Shown here one piece after another: positions 61,576-64,000 of a stretch of 64,000 bases of DNA (the first letter of the stretch is position 1; each line of letters opens with the position of its first letter). The translations under genes and the position numbers were made by a program. Source of the DNA: an uncultured Eubacteriales bacterium. GTDB taxonomy: Bacteria > Bacillota > Clostridia > Oscillospirales > Acutalibacteraceae. The stretch is from the NCBI GenBank assembly GCA_934486615.1, contig CAKSQO010000011.1, forward strand, positions 1-64,000. Reading direction: 5' to 3'. Below the pieces are notes generated by a model that saw nothing but the letters and a program-made list of their open reading frames with translations, searched no databases and was not told the origin of the DNA.

Positions 61576-61941
61576 TCAAACAGGTTGTTTTCGGACAGAT
61601 ACCTTGTTTATCTCAAGCTCGTTTTCCAAATGCTGTGAAATACTGTCGGCTATGGCGGTCGTTGCCCGCCGTATACCGGCGTCGGACAGCCCCTCGCAAG
61701 GATGTACCATCGTGACGGTCAACACCGTTCCCGATTCCTGTTCATTCACAGAGACGGATATCCTGCTTAAATTCCCGTACACCGGCAGCTCCGCTGAAAT
61801 TGTTGATGCGTCTGTTTTTTCATATTCTGCGCCGTTTTTATCCAGCACTTCATAGACTGCGAGAATCACATATTGCCTGTTGTACGGCAGTGTTCTCTTT
61901 GTGGTTTTGCTGTCCTGCGGAACAGATTGCTGCACATTCAT
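61576..61941 (-). CDS. Hypothetical protein, 121 residues
   Basis: A small cytoplasmic-looking protein with alternating beta segments and a C-terminal helix (DAGIRRATTAIADSISQHLE). Its ISVSVNEQESGTVLTVTMVHP strands resemble the N-terminal half of the next gene's product (the zinc-ribbon protein), suggesting a shared fold, but no family name is certain. GAGGTCAG precedes the ATG. Co-transcribed with its neighbours. Confidence 0.65.
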   Translation of the reverse strand: MNVQQSVPQDSKTTKRTLPYNRQYVILAVYEVLDKNGAEYEKTDASTISAELPVYGNLSRISVSVNEQESGTVLTVTMVHPCEGLSDAGIRRATTAIADSISQHLENELEINKVSVRKQPV

Positions 61942-61991
61942 ACTCTGACCTCCTTTTCATTCACGTTTCGTTGCAAATCATTCTTGAAGTG

Positions 61992-63119
61992 TTATTGCTT
62001 TTCAATATAGCCGCTGATGGGCTCGGCATACATATTGTCGTCGGTGACGGGCTTGTAGCGCTTGCCGTCATAGACATCGGTAAAGCCGTTTGTCGCTTTG
62101 TAGATCTCATTTGTTTCGGTATCATACACACGCTCATAGCCGAGGGTAGCGTCGCTCTGCTTCTGGCTCATAATGTCCTGACTTTTATTGCGGCTCTCCC
62201 ATGAGGACATGAAGCCGTCCATGGTCGCATTGAAGTTCTGACTGATCTGTTTGGCAAGGGCAACCTTTTCGTTGCTCGCCTGATTGGTGGCACTGACAAA
62301 GCTGTCGGAATACTGCAGGGTTTTGAAGCAATCGGTCAGCACACCTTCCCACTCGATAAAGGTGTCCTTTGCGGCGGTAACAGCAACGATGTTGTAAGCC
62401 ATATAGTAGCCGCCGTCCGCCGTCTGCAGCTGATAGCCTATCACATTGCCGCCGGAGATCATATAACTGCCGAAGTCCACGACAGAGGCGGCAAACAGAC
62501 CCTCGCCCTCCTTGCCGTTGTCCGTGAATGTGGCACGAAGCTGCTCGTCGCCGAGGGCGGAGGACTTCATCGGACCGGTTGAAGGATAGCGCTCAGTAAC
62601 GGTGAAGTTATTGAACTGCGGGAAAACATAGCCCGCATAGTCCGGCTCGACATCGGAAACAAAGGCTGCGTACTGAGGGAAAATCCTGAAAAATCCCTCG
62701 GTGGACGGATTTTCCAGCACGACTGCCTTGGCAAAAAGCGCCGCCTGCGTATTGCCCGCGTTATAGTTCTGCTGCCAGGCGGCTTTACCCGCCTGACTGT
62801 GCAGAAGAATATCGGCCTTGAGCAGCACAAACATCTGATTAAGCGGCTCGTTCGGGTCGCTTATCCGAATGCTGTGGTAGATATTCGTTCCGCCGGTCGT
62901 CACCGTCCAGCCCTTCGGGATGGTCATGCTGAAATCGGCGGTTTCGTACTTTTCGGTCTGCACGGCTTTTGCCGCCGTTTCGGTGATCCTGACTCCGCCC
63001 TCGGTTTTTGTCTTTGTGCCGTCATCGTTGACGGTGGTTTCAGCGCCGCAGGCGGCAAGAAATATTGCAGCAGCAAGAATAACGGCAAGAAAAGCGCTTG
63101 CCTTAATAGGATTTTTCAT
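61992..63119 (-). CDS. Predicted lipoprotein, 375 residues
   Basis: Leader of about 23 residues with lipobox FLAAC (Cys24), then a stretch TKTKTEGGVRITET and a globular domain of about 330 residues. The segment FSMTIPKGWTVTTGG and YHSIRISDPNEPLNQMFVLLKAD (about 70-105) resembles surface proteins with a PsbP-like fold; the C-terminus (MSQKQSDATLGYERVYDTETNEIYKATNGF) looks like the WG/beta-hairpin ends common in clostridial lipoproteins. No enzymatic motif. GGAGGAAG precedes the ATG. Confidence 0.75.
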   Translation of the reverse strand: MKNPIKASAFLAVILAAAIFLAACGAETTVNDDGTKTKTEGGVRITETAAKAVQTEKYETADFSMTIPKGWTVTTGGTNIYHSIRISDPNEPLNQMFVLLKADILLHSQAGKAAWQQNYNAGNTQAALFAKAVVLENPSTEGFFRIFPQYAAFVSDVEPDYAGYVFPQFNNFTVTERYPSTGPMKSSALGDEQLRATFTDNGKEGEGLFAASVVDFGSYMISGGNVIGYQLQTADGGYYMAYNIVAVTAAKDTFIEWEGVLTDCFKTLQYSDSFVSATNQASNEKVALAKQISQNFNATMDGFMSSWESRNKSQDIMSQKQSDATLGYERVYDTETNEIYKATNGFTDVYDGKRYKPVTDDNMYAEPISGYIEKQ

Positions 63120-63133
63120 GGTTCTTCCTCCGT

Positions 63134-64000
63134 TCAGTTCATTTTATCTATAATTTCCTGCGGTATTTCAATACTGTCGGCGCTGTATTTGCCGTATTCG
63201 TTCTCCGCCGGAATGATTTCGGAAAGCGGCAGGATCTTTCTATCCGTTGTTATCGCCGCCGAATGGGTTATTGTTGCAACCTCGTCGTAATACGCGGTCA
63301 GCTTCTCTATCTTCTTGAGTCGGTATCTGTCGCCGCCTCCGAATTTAGGCAGATACTCCGCCGCAGTACCGTCGCTGTTTGTGATTTTATCGGTATAGTC
63401 TGCGCTGTTATCGGGAATTGCATCGTAAACCAGCTTATAAAAGGCTTTGTCGGTCACTAAGATATTGCCGTTAAACAGGGTGATTATTTTTTCACCGTCC
63501 GACATTGCCGAGCAGTTTGCCTCCCATATGATAACGCCGCGGTTTTTATCGTCGAAATAAGAGGTAATCCCCGCTGTTACATCCTTGTTCTGCTTTGCGG
63601 CGTAGATGTAAAGCCTGCCGTCGGCTATTACAGTGCGGCTGTCGAAGCGGGTTATCCTGCTTCTGAAATCCGGTATCTCGGAAAGCGTCTTTCCGTCTGC
63701 GGAATACCGATAGGTATGCTCAAAGTATATCATCCCGAACTGCGATTCCTTTGCGGCATACGGGCCGTTATTCGACGGCGCTTCAAGAGAAAAGCGTCTG
63801 CCGCCTGAAAAAATCACATCAAGCTCGGCGCCGTTATAGTCACGGGAATGCAGATATATCGGCTTTGCCGTATCCGGCAGGCTGTATATCTCCATGCAGT
63901 TTTTCCCGTTCGGCAGAGCGGAATCCGTGCTGAATTTATACAGCTTTCCGCCGGAAAGGAAAACGCTTGTAAGCTCGCCCTTTGCGGCAGCCGGATCCGC
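63134..64000 (-). CDS. Hypothetical protein, 5' end beyond window
   Basis: The reading frame is open to the window edge (residues before the internal ATG at 63895 continue as protein-like, ADPAAAKGELTSVFLSGGK), so the true start lies after 64000. At least 289 residues are visible: repeated Tyr-rich beta-strand segments (GGKLYKF, GRLYIYA, GNILVTDKAFYKLVY) that suggest a beta-propeller-like or WG-type surface domain. It overlaps no other gene, ends 14 bases before the lipoprotein gene and likely belongs to the same operon. No family recognised. Confidence 0.7.
   Translation of the reverse strand, partial: ADPAAAKGELTSVFLSGGKLYKFSTDSALPNGKNCMEIYSLPDTAKPIYLHSRDYNGAELDVIFSGGRRFSLEAPSNNGPYAAKESQFGMIYFEHTYRYSADGKTLSEIPDFRSRITRFDSRTVIADGRLYIYAAKQNKDVTAGITSYFDDKNRGVIIWEANCSAMSDGEKIITLFNGNILVTDKAFYKLVYDAIPDNSADYTDKITNSDGTAAEYLPKFGGGDRYRLKKIEKLTAYYDEVATITHSAAITTDRKILPLSEIIPAENEYGKYSADSIEIPQEIIDKMN

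Overview
The window is a GC-rich chromosomal segment from a spore-forming Clostridia member, probably Oscillospirales/Ruminococcaceae-like. This rests on the spore germination protease gpr, AAGGAGG-type ribosome binding sites, TTGACA-N17-TATAAT promoters, IorAB/PaaK aromatic amino acid fermentation, fhs and a flavin reductase-rubredoxin fusion. Taxonomy is inferred; no marker gene settles it.

Layout. 1-626: 3' end of tRNA-Ala, then a prophage-like remnant (endolysin PG-binding domain). 627-5800: a permuted GH3 glucosidase, a flavin reductase-rubredoxin fusion, and an AT-rich patch with a lipoprotein, a V8-like protease whose signal peptide carries an in-frame TAA, and a 27-residue hydrophobic peptide. 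5955-8554: metNIQ methionine importer with a short leader attenuator. 8645-11934: gpr, small membrane proteins, SLOG protein, nrdR, flavin reductase. 12032-16781: tRNA-Arg, duplicated DUF4854-like lipoproteins, threonine aldolase, YcxB-like protein, lipase. 16893-24363: aryl-acid operon (acyl-CoA synthetase, Na+ symporter, iorA, iorB, paaK, ACT protein). 24628-28990: tRNA-Leu(CAA), an SDR, a PocR/AraC regulator with a damaged N-terminus, and a sugar nucleotidyltransferase plus NahK-like kinase.

29001-42895: a GC-rich repeat block, then a purine operon (purE C F M N, PurO-type IMP cyclohydrolase, stand-alone AICAR transformylase, purD, purL, fhs) behind what I read as a ZTP (pfl) riboswitch with its terminator. 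Since PurN and AICAR transformylase consume 10-formyl-THF and Fhs makes it, a Z/ZTP sensor fits. 43024-52514: plsY, then yerC and a complete his operon (hisZ G D C B H A F IE and PHP phosphatase) behind a structured leader. 52536-57390: a canonical GH3, a metal P-type ATPase with SCA instead of CPC, and a small glycine-rich partner protein. 57436-57843: tRNA-Leu(TAG) preceded by a duplicated upstream region and 5' tRNA fragment. 58046-64000: GH25 lysozyme, an unknown protein, and an operon ending in a frameshifted sortase-anchored surface protein.

The main leads are the ZTP riboswitch/folate logic, the palindromic arrays placed immediately after two tRNA terminators, the tRNA-Leu partial duplication, the GC-rich module block, the RBS-covering inverted repeat at 11097-11135, the his leader structure, and three independently interrupted genes. 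I see no CRISPR array, IS element or intact prophage.
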